Assembly: GCA_017427885.1 (NCBI GenBank)
Contig: JAFRRW010000006.1
Location: 29,432 to 93,431, forward strand
Direction of reading: 5' to 3'
DNA: 64,000 bases
Source of the DNA: Bacteroidales bacterium
GTDB lineage: Bacteria > Bacteroidota > Bacteroidia > Bacteroidales > UBA932
Positions within the stretch are counted from its first letter, which is position 1. Each line of letters begins with the position of its first letter. Below are positions 18,407-26,999 of the stretch, one piece after another. Under the pieces are notes generated by a model. That model was not told where the DNA came from, made no database searches, and worked only from the letters and a program-made list of their open reading frames with translations. Position numbers and translations under genes: made by a program.

Positions 18407-19681
18407 TTAGTCTTCGAATTCGGCCCTGAGTATCCTGAACACTTCCTCCGCCGTATCTTCCTCGAGGTCGGCCCTGCGGGCGATCTCTTCGGGAGTGTAG
18501 GCGAGAACTGCCTTCGCGGTGTCGCAGCCGATCTCCTCGAGCTTGTCGATGATCCACTGGTCGATCTCGTTGGAGAACTCGCTGAGCAGCACGTCTTCCT
18601 CCTCCTGGGCGGCCTGGTCCTTGGGAAGTTCCCTCCAGACCTCGATCTCCCTGTCCACCAGCATTCCGGCGAGCTTGATGTTCACTCCGCCGCGGCCGAT
18701 GCCCTTCTTGACTTCCTCGGGCTGCATATAGACCTTCACCTTGTCGCCGGGGCCTGAACCCATGTCGATGGAAGAAACCCTCGCGGGGTTGAGGGCCCTC
18801 TGGATGAGGAGCTGGGGATTGGAAGTCCACTGGATCACGTCGATGTTCTCGTTGCGGAGCTCGCGGACGATGCCGATTATCCTGGAACCCTTCACGCCGA
18901 TGCAGGCGCCGATGGGGTCGATCCTGTCGTCATAGGACTCCACGGCCACCTTGGCCCTCTCTCCGGGGATCCTGACCACCTTCTTGACGGTGATGAGGCC
19001 GTCGTAGATTTCAGGAACCTCCATTTCGAAGAGCTTGCGGAGGAAGTCCTCCGATGTCCTGGAAAGAAGGATGTAGGGGGTGGTGTTGTTCTTCATCTCC
19101 ACGCTCTTGATGATTGCCCTCACGGTGTCGGCCTTCTTGAACCTTTCGCCGGGAATCTGCTCCGCCTTGGGAAGGTGGAGTTCGTTGCCGTCCTCGTCGA
19201 GGATGATGACTTCCTTCGACCAGGTCTGGTAGATCTCGCCGGTGAAGATTTCCCCGATCTTGTCGGTGTATTTCTTGAAGACGTTGGCCTTGTCGATGTC
19301 CATGATGCGGCCCTGGAGGTTCTGCCTGATGTTGAGGATGCCCCTCCTTCCGAAGGATGCGAGGCTGAGCTTCTTGGAATAAGTGTCGCCGATCTCGTAG
19401 TCATCGTCGCCGGAATCCTCGATCACCTGCTCCAGCGTCATCTGGGTGTTGGGGTTGTCGACCTCTTCCACGATGTCGAAGTTCTGGTAAATCTCGCAGT
19501 CTCCCTTGTCGACGTTGATGATGACGTCGAAATTGTCGGCCGAGCCGTAGGTCTTGGCGAGCTGGGTCATGAACACGTCCTTCAGGACACCCATCATAAC
19601 CGGCCTGTCGATGTTCTTTTCTTCCTTGAAGTCCTTGAATGCATCGATCAAGGTTACCACATCTTCTTTTCTCTTTTCCAT
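18407..19681 (-). CDS. nusA: Transcription termination/antitermination factor NusA
   Basis: Binds RNA polymerase and modulates pausing, termination and antitermination. The 424-residue product has the NusA N domain, an S1 domain (about 130-200) and two KH domains (IGACIGVKGSRIIGIVREL and KKGIGRGGVNIKLAGMLV). After the KH region comes a short acidic C-terminal part with one helix-hairpin-helix-like repeat, as usual outside Gammaproteobacteria. It lies between rimP (23 bp upstream) and infB (17 bp downstream). Confidence 0.96.
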   Translation of the reverse strand: MEKRKEDVVTLIDAFKDFKEEKNIDRPVMMGVLKDVFMTQLAKTYGSADNFDVIINVDKGDCEIYQNFDIVEEVDNPNTQMTLEQVIEDSGDDDYEIGDTYSKKLSLASFGRRGILNIRQNLQGRIMDIDKANVFKKYTDKIGEIFTGEIYQTWSKEVIILDEDGNELHLPKAEQIPGERFKKADTVRAIIKSVEMKNNTTPYILLSRTSEDFLRKLFEMEVPEIYDGLITVKKVVRIPGERAKVAVESYDDRIDPIGACIGVKGSRIIGIVRELRNENIDVIQWTSNPQLLIQRALNPARVSSIDMGSGPGDKVKVYMQPEEVKKGIGRGGVNIKLAGMLVDREIEVWRELPKDQAAQEEEDVLLSEFSNEIDQWIIDKLEEIGCDTAKAVLAYTPEEIARRADLEEDTAEEVFRILRAEFED

Positions 19682-19704
19682 TTCTTGGTTCTGTATGTTT
19701 ATGT

Positions 19705-20199
19705 TTATTTGAAATCTATCCAGGGCGTCACCGAGTTGATTCCCTCGCGGGAGAAACCCTCTTCCCGGACGACGTCCACCTTCTTCTTGCTTCCCTCCGC
19801 CTTCTCGCGGGCAGTGTACTCCAGGGTTATCGAGTCCTCGTCGGAGGATACGAGCCTGCCGATGAGCCTCCGTCCGCCCTTGAAAAGTACGTCCACCATC
19901 GTGCCGACGGCCTTGCGGAACTGTCTGGGGTCCTTCAGGGGCTGGTCCAGGCCGGCGGAAGTGACAGTGAGGGAATAGTCCTCGACGTCCCTGTCGAAAG
20001 CGGCGAGGAAGGCGTCGTTCAGGGCGACGCAGTCATCCATCGTCACCACGCCCTCTTCCTTGTCAATGGTGAGGGTGACGTCGTTGTCCCGTGAAACCTT
20101 CACGTCCACGATGAAACAACCGATATTTTCCGCTGCGGAGGTCATAGCCTCCAGTATCATTTTTCCGTCCATCGGCATCAAAAAAATGATAGGAACCAT
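19705..20199 (-). CDS. rimP: Ribosome maturation factor RimP
   Basis: Needed for 30S subunit maturation. The 164-residue frame shows the RimP N-terminal alpha/beta domain (CFIVDVKVSRDNDVTLTID, then ALNDAFLAAFDRD) and the C-terminal SH3-like domain (FRKAVGTMVDVLFKGG). The start is uncertain: ATG at 20199 is preceded by AGGAG, but in-frame ATGs at 20178 and 20172 give a more usual N terminus. First gene of the rimP-nusA-infB operon. Confidence 0.9.
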   Translation of the reverse strand: MVPIIFLMPMDGKMILEAMTSAAENIGCFIVDVKVSRDNDVTLTIDKEEGVVTMDDCVALNDAFLAAFDRDVEDYSLTVTSAGLDQPLKDPRQFRKAVGTMVDVLFKGGRRLIGRLVSSDEDSITLEYTAREKAEGSKKKVDVVREEGFSREGINSVTPWIDFK

Positions 20200-20224
20200 C
20201 CGGCTCCTATCTCCAACTCGGGTG

Positions 20225-20257
20225 CAAATATATAACTTTTCTTCCTAATTGCAAAAA
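20225..20257 (-). promoter_or_regulatory. -33/-7 promoter of rimP-nusA-infB
   Basis: On the minus strand TATATTTG (20225-20232) is preceded by TTTTTG ending at 20252, with a 19-bp spacer, a near-ideal Bacteroidota housekeeping promoter. Confidence 0.7.
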
Positions 20258-20293
20258 TTGCCGGGAAAAATAATGAAATACAAGGAAAAAGAT

Positions 20294-20301
20294 TAAATTT
20301 G
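20294..20301 (+). promoter_or_regulatory. -7 promoter box of lpxD
   Basis: TAAATTTG matches the TAnnTTTG consensus 28 bp before the lpxD start. No -33 element is seen at the normal distance. Confidence 0.5.
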
Positions 20302-20329
20302 TATGATTAATGAATGACACGGAATCAAT

Positions 20330-21337
20330 ATGGAGTTGACTGCAAAACAACTGGCCCAGATACTGAAAGGAACCGTGGATGGAGACCCCGAGGCCAGGAT
20401 TACCTCTTTTGCCAAGATAGAGCACGGGAAACCGGGACAGTTGTGTTTCTATGCCAATCCCAAATATGAGAAATACGTCTATACCTGCAAGGCAAGCGTC
20501 CTGCTGGTCAACAAGGATTTCGAGCCCAAGGAGGCAGTAACCCCCACTATGGTCAGGGTGGACAACTCCTACGAGGCGATCGCCCAGCTCTTGAAATACG
20601 TGTCTGCCAAGAAACGCACTTCCGGTCGCCACCGCGGTTTCCGTTCGTCCTATTTCCTCACCTCCAAGTTCGGCAAGAAGGTCTATCTCGGCAGCCACAG
20701 TTATGTGGGGCACCACGCCTATGTGGGTGATTTCACGAGGATATACGAGAACGTGTATGTCGGCGACGACACCAGGATCGGCAAGAACTGCATAATCTAC
20801 CCCGGAGTGGTGATCTATCCCGGTATGGTCATCGGCGACAACGTCATCATCCACGCCAACGCGGTGATAGGTTCGGACGGTTTCGGCAACGTGCCCCAGC
20901 CCGACGGGACCTGGGAGAAGATCGAGCACCTCGGCAACGTGATAATAGGCGATAACTGTGAGATAGGTGCCGGGACCACCATCGACCGCGCCGAGATGGA
21001 ATCGACCATCATCGGAAAGGGCGTCAAGATTGACAACCTCTGCCAGATAGCACATAACGTCCAGATCGGGGACAACACCGTGATGGCCGCCCAGTGCGGG
21101 ATCGCGGGTTCCACGAAGATCGGGAAAAACTGCATCCTGGCCGGCCAGGTGGGCATCGTGGGCCACATCACCATAGCTGACAACACCGTCATCGGCGCCC
21201 AGGCCGGAGTGATCGGCAATATCAAGAATGGCGGGCAGAAGTTCCTCGGTTCGCCGGCCATTCCCATTACCAACTTCATGAGGAGTTACGCCAAGTTCAG
21301 GCAGGCGGGCAAGGAAGGTCCGGAGGAAAGCAGGTAA
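20330..21337 (+). CDS. lpxD: UDP-3-O-acylglucosamine N-acyltransferase
   Basis: Adds the second 3-hydroxyacyl chain to the lipid A precursor in the cytoplasm. The N-terminal uridine-binding domain (about 1-105) is followed by a left-handed beta helix of hexapeptide repeats (about 110-310; for example [20 protein letters not shown]) with the catalytic histidine region [20 protein letters not shown] and a short C-terminal helix. The 335-residue length is typical. First of lpxD-lpxC-lpxA. Confidence 0.95.
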   Translation: MELTAKQLAQILKGTVDGDPEARITSFAKIEHGKPGQLCFYANPKYEKYVYTCKASVLLVNKDFEPKEAVTPTMVRVDNSYEAIAQLLKYVSAKKRTSGRHRGFRSSYFLTSKFGKKVYLGSHSYVGHHAYVGDFTRIYENVYVGDDTRIGKNCIIYPGVVIYPGMVIGDNVIIHANAVIGSDGFGNVPQPDGTWEKIEHLGNVIIGDNCEIGAGTTIDRAEMESTIIGKGVKIDNLCQIAHNVQIGDNTVMAAQCGIAGSTKIGKNCILAGQVGIVGHITIADNTVIGAQAGVIGNIKNGGQKFLGSPAIPITNFMRSYAKFRQAGKEGPEESR

Positions 21338-21341
21338 AACC

Positions 21342-21371
21342 TTGCAAGTCCCTAAAAATTGTCTATCTTTG
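21342..21371 (+). promoter_or_regulatory. -33/-7 promoter of lpxC
   Basis: TTG at 21342-21344 and TATCTTTG at 21364-21371 are separated by 19 bp, the textbook Bacteroidota arrangement. It lies just after the lpxD stop, so lpxC and lpxA can be transcribed apart from lpxD, and it rules against the earlier in-frame start at 21359. Confidence 0.75.
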
Positions 21372-21409
21372 CAGTCCCTTCCGGAAGTCGGAGGGGACAG
21401 CCTGTTTTT

Positions 21410-22330
21410 ATGAAGTCTAGACAAAGGACACTTTCCATAGGTTGCCGGTTCGAAGGCAAGGGCCTCCATTCAGGAGAGTTCGCCCATATGACCGTATGCC
21501 CCTCCCCGGCGGGGACGGGAATACGTTTCCTCAGGAAGGACCTGGGCCCCGAAGCCTTTGTTCCCGCCTGCGCCTCCCTGGTTTCCAACACCGCCCGCAG
21601 CACCTCCCTCACCCTTGACGGGGTGACGGTGATGACGATAGAGCACCTGATGTCGGCATTTACCGGCCTGGGAATCGACAACGCCCTCGTGGAACTGGAC
21701 AACATCGAGGTTCCCATACTCGACGGCAGCGCCAATCCCTATGTCGAGGCTTTCCTCAAGGCCGGAATCGTGGAGCAGGACGCCTCCAGGCAGTACCTGA
21801 CCCTTCCCCGTACGGTTGAGGTCAACGACTCCGAGACAGGATCCTGGATCAAGGCGGAGCCCGCCGACGCCCCTTCATACGACCTTACCATCGACTTCAA
21901 TTCCAAGGTCATCGGCGTCCAGTCGGCCCATTGGGACGAAGGCGTGGACTATGCCACCGAGATTGGTCCCTGCCGCACCTTCGTGTTCTTCCACGAACTG
22001 GAATTCCTCCTTTCCCAGAACCTCATCAAGGGAGGGGACGTGGACAACGCCCTGGTCGTGGTGGAGCATCCGGTCTCTGACAAACAGGTCAGGAGGGTCG
22101 CCTCCGTTTTCAACCGTCCTGTGATGAATGTCAATCCGGACGGCTACCTGGACAATGTCAGAAGGCATTTCCCCAACGAATGCGCCAGGCACAAACTCCT
22201 TGACCTTATGGGCGACCTGCGTCTGGCAGGAGGCTTCCTGAACGCCAGGATCACGGGTTTCAAACCGGGACACACGATGAATACAAGGATGGCCGCCGCC
22301 CTCGCGGAAGCGATCGGCGCCAAGGCCTGA
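21410..22330 (+). CDS. lpxC: UDP-3-O-acyl-N-acetylglucosamine deacetylase
   Basis: Zinc enzyme for the committed step of lipid A synthesis. The start at 21410 is downstream of a strong promoter and gives the family N terminus QRTLSIGCRFEGKGLHSGE. Zinc ligands are seen in TIEHLMSAF (His) and in HKLLDLMGDLRLAG (His and Asp); the catalytic His is in FKPGHTMN near the end. At 306 residues it is a plain LpxC. In many Bacteroidales LpxC is fused to FabZ, giving about 460 residues; here the frame stops after the LpxC domain and FabZ is encoded elsewhere (32816-33247). Confidence 0.96.
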   Translation: MKSRQRTLSIGCRFEGKGLHSGEFAHMTVCPSPAGTGIRFLRKDLGPEAFVPACASLVSNTARSTSLTLDGVTVMTIEHLMSAFTGLGIDNALVELDNIEVPILDGSANPYVEAFLKAGIVEQDASRQYLTLPRTVEVNDSETGSWIKAEPADAPSYDLTIDFNSKVIGVQSAHWDEGVDYATEIGPCRTFVFFHELEFLLSQNLIKGGDVDNALVVVEHPVSDKQVRRVASVFNRPVMNVNPDGYLDNVRRHFPNECARHKLLDLMGDLRLAGGFLNARITGFKPGHTMNTRMAAALAEAIGAKA

Positions 22331-22355
22331 CATTTCCCCTTATATACATTTGAAT

Positions 22356-23168
22356 ATGAACAAGATTTCCCCATTGGCAACGGTCTCTCCCTCGGCGGTT
22401 CTCGGCGACGGGATAGAGATAGGGCCCTATGTTTTCATAGATGACGACGTAGTCATCGGCGACGGTTGCGTGATCCTTCCCAACGCAGTGATTTTCAAAT
22501 ATGTGCGGATGGGCAAGAACTGCACCGTCTTCCCCGGTGCGGTGGTCGGGGCCATTCCCCAGGACCTCAAGTACTCAGGTGAGGTTTCCTATGTCGAAAT
22601 AGGAGACAACGTCACCATCCGCGAGTGCGCGACCATCAACCGCGGCACCCAGGCCAGCCACAAGGGCGTGACCAGGATCGGAAGCGACACCCTCATAATG
22701 TCCTACGTCCACGTCGCCCACGACTGCACGGTCGGGAACCATTGCATAATGACGAGCCACAGCGCGATCGCCGGCGAGACCGACATCGATGACTACGCCA
22801 TCCTCGGAGGGGGGGCTATGGCCCACCAGTTCTCACGCATCGGCACCCACGCGATGGTCGGAGGCGCCTCCAAGGTCAACAAGGACATCCCTCCCTACGT
22901 GCTCTGCGGCCGCGATCCCATCTGCTACTGCGGCGTTAACATCGTTGGACTGAGGCGCAGGGGCTTCTCCTCGGAAGACATCCGCCTCATCAAGGACATC
23001 TACGACACCATCTATTACCAGGGCTACAACATTACCGACGGCTGCTCCAAGGTCGAGGCCGGTTTCCCCCAGTCGGAATACAGGGACACCATCCTGAACT
23101 TCATCCGCGCCTCCAAGAGGGGCATCATCCGCGGCATCGAGCTCGGTGAAAGGGGCCAGATAGACTAG
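22356..23168 (+). CDS. lpxA: UDP-N-acetylglucosamine O-acyltransferase
   Basis: First acylation of lipid A synthesis. The 270-residue protein is a hexapeptide-repeat beta helix with the catalytic stretch SYVHVAHDCTVGNHC, followed by SHSAIAGETDIDDYAILGG and the C-terminal helical domain (VNIVGLRRRGFSSED). ATG 22356 is preferred to an in-frame TTG at 22350. It follows lpxC by 25 bp and precedes the WbqC-like gene by 1 bp. Confidence 0.96.
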   Translation: MNKISPLATVSPSAVLGDGIEIGPYVFIDDDVVIGDGCVILPNAVIFKYVRMGKNCTVFPGAVVGAIPQDLKYSGEVSYVEIGDNVTIRECATINRGTQASHKGVTRIGSDTLIMSYVHVAHDCTVGNHCIMTSHSAIAGETDIDDYAILGGGAMAHQFSRIGTHAMVGGASKVNKDIPPYVLCGRDPICYCGVNIVGLRRRGFSSEDIRLIKDIYDTIYYQGYNITDGCSKVEAGFPQSEYRDTILNFIRASKRGIIRGIELGERGQID

Positions 23169-23169
23169 G

Positions 23170-23847
23170 GTGCTTCTCTCCACTGCATATCTGCCTCCGG
23201 TGGAGTGGTTCGCCCTTGCAGCAAGGGATATGAAGACAGTGACGCAGCAGGACTCCGGGTTCCGCTGCGTCATTCCGTCTGTGGTCTGGCTGGAAGCCTG
23301 CGAGAATTACCGTAAACAGAGCTGGAGGAACAGGTTCAGGTTCTACGCCGCCGACGGTGCGGAAAGCCTGAGCATACCGGTCGTGCACGACGGCGGGGGA
23401 GAGGGGATTCCCATCAGGGAAGTGAGGATAGACTGGTCTGGAGGCTGGCCGGTACGTCACAAGAGGGCGATAACCTCGGCATATTCCGGTTCTCCGTTTT
23501 TCGAATATTACAGGGACGGCCTGTTCGCGGCGATGGACGAGCGGCCGGAGTTCCTCTTCGATTACAATCTCCGCATAATCAATTATTTACTGGAGAAATT
23601 CGGGATTTCCGCCGATATCCGTATTACTGAGGATTATACTCCTGAAGGAGAGCCCGGCCCTTATGGGGAGGACTTCAGGGCTGCGATCCATCCGAAGCGT
23701 CCCGACACCGTCCTCCGGGATCTGGATCTGGAAAAGCCATACTTCCAGGTCTTTTCCCGAAAGTATGGCTTCATTCCAAATCTGTCAGCTGTCGACCTTC
23801 TTTTCAACGAAGGCCCCGATTCGATTTTCTGGATCTATAAGGTCTAG
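23170..23847 (+). CDS. WbqC-like family protein
   Basis: A 225-residue protein with the family N terminus LLSTAYLPPVEWF, a central WRNRFRFYAADG segment and the C-terminal NLSAVDLLFNEGPDS. WbqC-like proteins are found in polysaccharide loci and are of unproven function; homology to glycan-modifying enzymes is often proposed. The start is GTG, one base after the lpxA stop, which supports co-translation with the lipid A genes. Its stop overlaps the convergent FadL-type gene by 4 bp. Confidence 0.85.
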   Translation: MLLSTAYLPPVEWFALAARDMKTVTQQDSGFRCVIPSVVWLEACENYRKQSWRNRFRFYAADGAESLSIPVVHDGGGEGIPIREVRIDWSGGWPVRHKRAITSAYSGSPFFEYYRDGLFAAMDERPEFLFDYNLRIINYLLEKFGISADIRITEDYTPEGEPGPYGEDFRAAIHPKRPDTVLRDLDLEKPYFQVFSRKYGFIPNLSAVDLLFNEGPDSIFWIYKV

Positions 23848-25448
23848 AACCTGAATCCGATGGTGGCGGTGATGTCCCAGAGTCCCGCCTTGTTGAGGAT
23901 TTCGGGAGACATCACGTTGTCGATGTAGTCGCCGTAGATGGAGACGTACTCGTCAGCCAGTTTCGTGTAGCGGGTGGCCAGGTCGAAGAAGAACGAACCA
24001 TTGGAGGAATACCCGAGTCCGAAGGAAGCGGAGTGGGTGAGTGCGTCTACGTTCTTCCTGGTGTTGCCTTCATAGAAGTATTCAGGTGAAGTCATGAGAT
24101 TGTAACCGGCCCTCAGTGCGAACTGGGGAATGGGTTTGATCTCGACTCCGGCCCTGACGTTGTGCTGGATTCCTGCGTAGTCCTTGATATCGGAGTTGAC
24201 TGCGTCGAAGGAGCCCGAATTGCCGCCCTTGTCGCGGAACCTCATCGTGCTGTAGTCGCAGAATTCATAGTCCAGGCTGACCAGACCCATATTGGCAAAG
24301 GAATATGCCGCTCCGACGTTCATCCTGTAAGGGGAGGTGAACCTGTAGGAGAAGTCTCCCTGGGGACTGACCTCGCTGGCGTCGAACTTGCTGTCGGTGA
24401 ACCAGGTGTCGCCCGCATACTGCCATTTCTCGTCGATGGTCATCGCGGTGGGGGTCTGGATGGCCGCTCCCAGCCTCAAACTGGGGGTGGGCTTGGCCAG
24501 GATGCCCAGCTTGGCATAGATTCCGGTGCCTTCGGCATAGTAGGAATACCTCTGCCTCATATTGTCGAACCAGGCAATTTCTCCATTATCATACTCGATG
24601 GGGAAATCGTCGGGATTCACGGCCCACTCCTTGACGAAATCGTCAAACTGGTAGGAGAAAGTGGGGATGCCGAGGTTGAATCCGAAGTAGAGGTTGTCGT
24701 TGACGTTGAAGCCCATGTTGAGGACCACGTCGTACTTGGAACCGTAGGACCTGCGGCCGTAGGTCTGGTCGATGGGACCGGCCAGGCCGATGGTGCCGTC
24801 GGTGAAGATGGCCTCGGAGGTGCCGATATAGTCGTATTCGGAACCGCCGTAGGTGGCGATCATCCCGCTGCGGTAGGCCATTATGGACTGCCAGGGGGCC
24901 TGGCTGTCATAATAGGAATTGGAGTCGTTCAGGATGCCGCTGGAGAAACCGTTCTCGGTGGCGTCCGTGGCGAGGGCGCCCATGAACGTGGTCTGGTCGT
25001 TGCGGCCTCCCGTGGTCAAGGTGCTGGTGTAGTTCCTGGTACCGTTGGCCACGATTCCGAAGGTGATGGCCTTGAGTCCCGAACTCTTGCCCGTCTTGTA
25101 GTTGAAGGTCATTCCGAAGTTGGGGACGGTAAACCTGGTGTAGTGGTCCTTGTTCTCGTTGGAATAGGGATCGGTGCCGGCCACTGCAGCGAAGGACGCA
25201 TTGCTCACCGACACGCTGATGTTGGGAGAGAAGGTGATCTGGGAATATCCGTTCACGGCACTGCCCGCAGGGTTGATGGTGACGGAACCGAGGTCGCCTC
25301 CGACGGCTGTCATCGCATTGCCCATACCCAGGGACCTGGCGGTGCCGTAGTACTGGTTCTGCGAAAAGGTAAATCCGTCGCTGAGCGTTTGTGCGGAAGC
25401 GGCTGCCGCCGCCGCAGCAAACAAGATTATGGCAAATATCCTTTTCAT
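23844..25448 (-). CDS. Outer-membrane porin of the OmpP1/FadL/TodX family
   Basis: A 534-residue beta barrel for hydrophobic compounds. It has a 20-residue signal peptide ending SAQ, then the family N terminus (QNQYYGTARSLGMGNAMTAVGG and TINPAGSAVNGYSQ, the NPA-type plug segment), many alternating amphipathic strands and a C-terminal aromatic residue (IGFRF) typical for barrel insertion. Only 62 bp separate it from the low-complexity lipoprotein gene upstream on the same strand, so they may be co-transcribed. Confidence 0.88.
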   Translation of the reverse strand: MKRIFAIILFAAAAAAASAQTLSDGFTFSQNQYYGTARSLGMGNAMTAVGGDLGSVTINPAGSAVNGYSQITFSPNISVSVSNASFAAVAGTDPYSNENKDHYTRFTVPNFGMTFNYKTGKSSGLKAITFGIVANGTRNYTSTLTTGGRNDQTTFMGALATDATENGFSSGILNDSNSYYDSQAPWQSIMAYRSGMIATYGGSEYDYIGTSEAIFTDGTIGLAGPIDQTYGRRSYGSKYDVVLNMGFNVNDNLYFGFNLGIPTFSYQFDDFVKEWAVNPDDFPIEYDNGEIAWFDNMRQRYSYYAEGTGIYAKLGILAKPTPSLRLGAAIQTPTAMTIDEKWQYAGDTWFTDSKFDASEVSPQGDFSYRFTSPYRMNVGAAYSFANMGLVSLDYEFCDYSTMRFRDKGGNSGSFDAVNSDIKDYAGIQHNVRAGVEIKPIPQFALRAGYNLMTSPEYFYEGNTRKNVDALTHSASFGLGYSSNGSFFFDLATRYTKLADEYVSIYGDYIDNVMSPEILNKAGLWDITATIGFRF

Positions 25449-25510
25449 TTCCGGTGTGTGTTGAATGTCGTTTCAGTCAAGTTTTCAATATGGTGGAATG
25501 GAATTGCGTC

Positions 25511-26845
25511 CTATCTCCTGCCGCCTCCCGAGGAGCCGCCGCTGCGTGAGCCGCCGCCACCTCCGAAGGAGCCGCCACCGCCGCCGAATGAACCACCGCC
25601 ACCGCCGCTGCGGGAGCCGCCGCTATAGCCGCCGCTGCTGCGGGACATGCCGGATGATCCGCTCGAATAGCCGCCGCTGCTGCGGGTAGCACCTCCGTAA
25701 GACCTGGAGGAACTGCCGACGGAGGAGCCGGAGCTCCTGGTCGCGCCGCTCCCGGAAGACCTGTATGAAGGACTGGAATAGGTGGAAGGACGGGATGCCG
25801 AGGACCTGCTGTAGGTCGATCCGCTCCTGGTGGATGCGGACGGGGTGGAAGAGGATGCCCTGGAGGTGGAGCCGGTGTAACTGCCGCTCCTGCCGGCCGT
25901 CCTGGCCGCCGTGGAAGTCGTCCTGGTTGCGGGCCTTGCCGAAGACATGGTCCTCGTTGCGGGCCTTGCGGACGAACTTGCCCTTGTCGCGGTCCCGGTT
26001 GCGGAACCAGCCCTCGTGGCCGTCCTGGTGCGGGTGCTCGTGGCAGTCCTTGCGTAACTGCCGGTGCGCGTCCTGCTCATATTGGAAGAATAACTTCCTC
26101 CGCGGGTGTGGGCGTTGCCTTCGGTACCGACCCTGGAGCCCCAGTAGCGGTTGCTGTGGTAGCCTCCGCCGTACCAGCCTGCGTGATGCCAGCCGTGGTG
26201 GCCCCAACCGTGGCCCCAGCCGCCATACCATCCGCCGTAATACCCTCCGTAATACCAGGGGTCATACCAGCCGTACCAGCTCGAATAATACCAAGGGCTG
26301 TACCAGCCGCCATACCATCCGCCGTAATACCAGGGATTGTAACCCCAGTACCAGGTGTCCCAGAACCAGGGGTCGCAGGTGGCCCAGCCACCGTACCAGC
26401 CACCGTAATGCCAGGGGCTGCGCCAGCCCCAGCGGGGGCCGTACCAGGTGTCCCAATACCAGGGCCTGTAAGCCCATCCCCAGTCAATGCCGAGGGTGGT
26501 GTAGGGGTAGGGGCTGTCGATGAGGGTGACGGAAGTCGTATTGGCATTCTTGTCAAAGTCGATCCTCGCGCTCATATGCTCGGGGATGAACAGGGTGTCG
26601 GCTATGCCGTTCTTGAGATAGATGTTGGAACCTCTAGTCCTGGCCGCCAGAGCGGAGGTTTCCTGGTCGAGGACGTTGATGTCGGCTTGCGCCGTAGTCG
26701 ACGCCGTGTTGATTTCGGTCTCAGGTGTATAGTAGATTCCGTCCTGATACCTCTGCCTGGAGGTATCATTAGAGTACTGCGCCGCTGAACCGCACGCTGT
26801 CAGTGCCAGAAGCGCCGAGAGAAGAAGGGGTGAGTGCGTTTTCAT
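25511..26845 (-). CDS. Low-complexity W/Y/G then R/S/T/G-rich lipoprotein
   Basis: I do not recognise the family. The start at 26845 opens a lipoprotein signal (LLALTACGS). About residues 25-110 look like a normal folded N domain. Then comes a tryptophan/tyrosine/glycine tract with WYGGW and PWYYGG units (about 120-220), then a strongly basic Arg/Ser/Thr/Ala tract with a tandem SSARPATRT repeat (about 265-330), ending in a Gly/Ser tail with GGGGSF units. The codons of the repeats are as GC-rich as the neighbours. The composition, aromatic and Arg residues spaced by Gly/Ser, is that of phase-separating or adhesive proteins; function unknown. Confidence 0.75.
   Translation of the reverse strand: MKTHSPLLLSALLALTACGSAAQYSNDTSRQRYQDGIYYTPETEINTASTTAQADINVLDQETSALAARTRGSNIYLKNGIADTLFIPEHMSARIDFDKNANTTSVTLIDSPYPYTTLGIDWGWAYRPWYWDTWYGPRWGWRSPWHYGGWYGGWATCDPWFWDTWYWGYNPWYYGGWYGGWYSPWYYSSWYGWYDPWYYGGYYGGWYGGWGHGWGHHGWHHAGWYGGGYHSNRYWGSRVGTEGNAHTRGGSYSSNMSRTRTGSYARTATSTRTRTATRAGSATGTATRASSSARPATRTMSSARPATRTTSTAARTAGRSGSYTGSTSRASSSTPSASTRSGSTYSRSSASRPSTYSSPSYRSSGSGATRSSGSSVGSSSRSYGGATRSSGGYSSGSSGMSRSSGGYSGGSRSGGGGGSFGGGGGSFGGGGGSRSGGSSGGGRR
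26120..26485 (-). repeat. Imperfect tandem repeat coding for W/Y/G units
   Basis: The DNA holds many imperfect copies of a unit coding for PWYYGG-WYGGW type peptides. The copies vary in length and base sequence, so the tract has diverged, or is changing by slippage. Confidence 0.6.
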
Positions 26846-26914
26846 TTTCGAATCTCCTATATTTAACATAATTTTCGTAACTTCGCAGGCGTCGTTCAAA
26901 GACGCATTGCCAGG

Positions 26915-26950
26915 TTTGGAAATACCATTGCAATTTCTGTACCTTTTTTG
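26915..26950 (+). promoter_or_regulatory. Possible promoter of proS
   Basis: TTTG (26915-26918) is followed after 21 bp by TACC and a T run ending in G, an imperfect -7 box. It ends 50 bp before the proS start; a weak call. Confidence 0.3.
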
Positions 26951-26999
26951 CGTGTGCAATGATAACGATTAATTGACAAATAAACAAAATGACGTTCAA

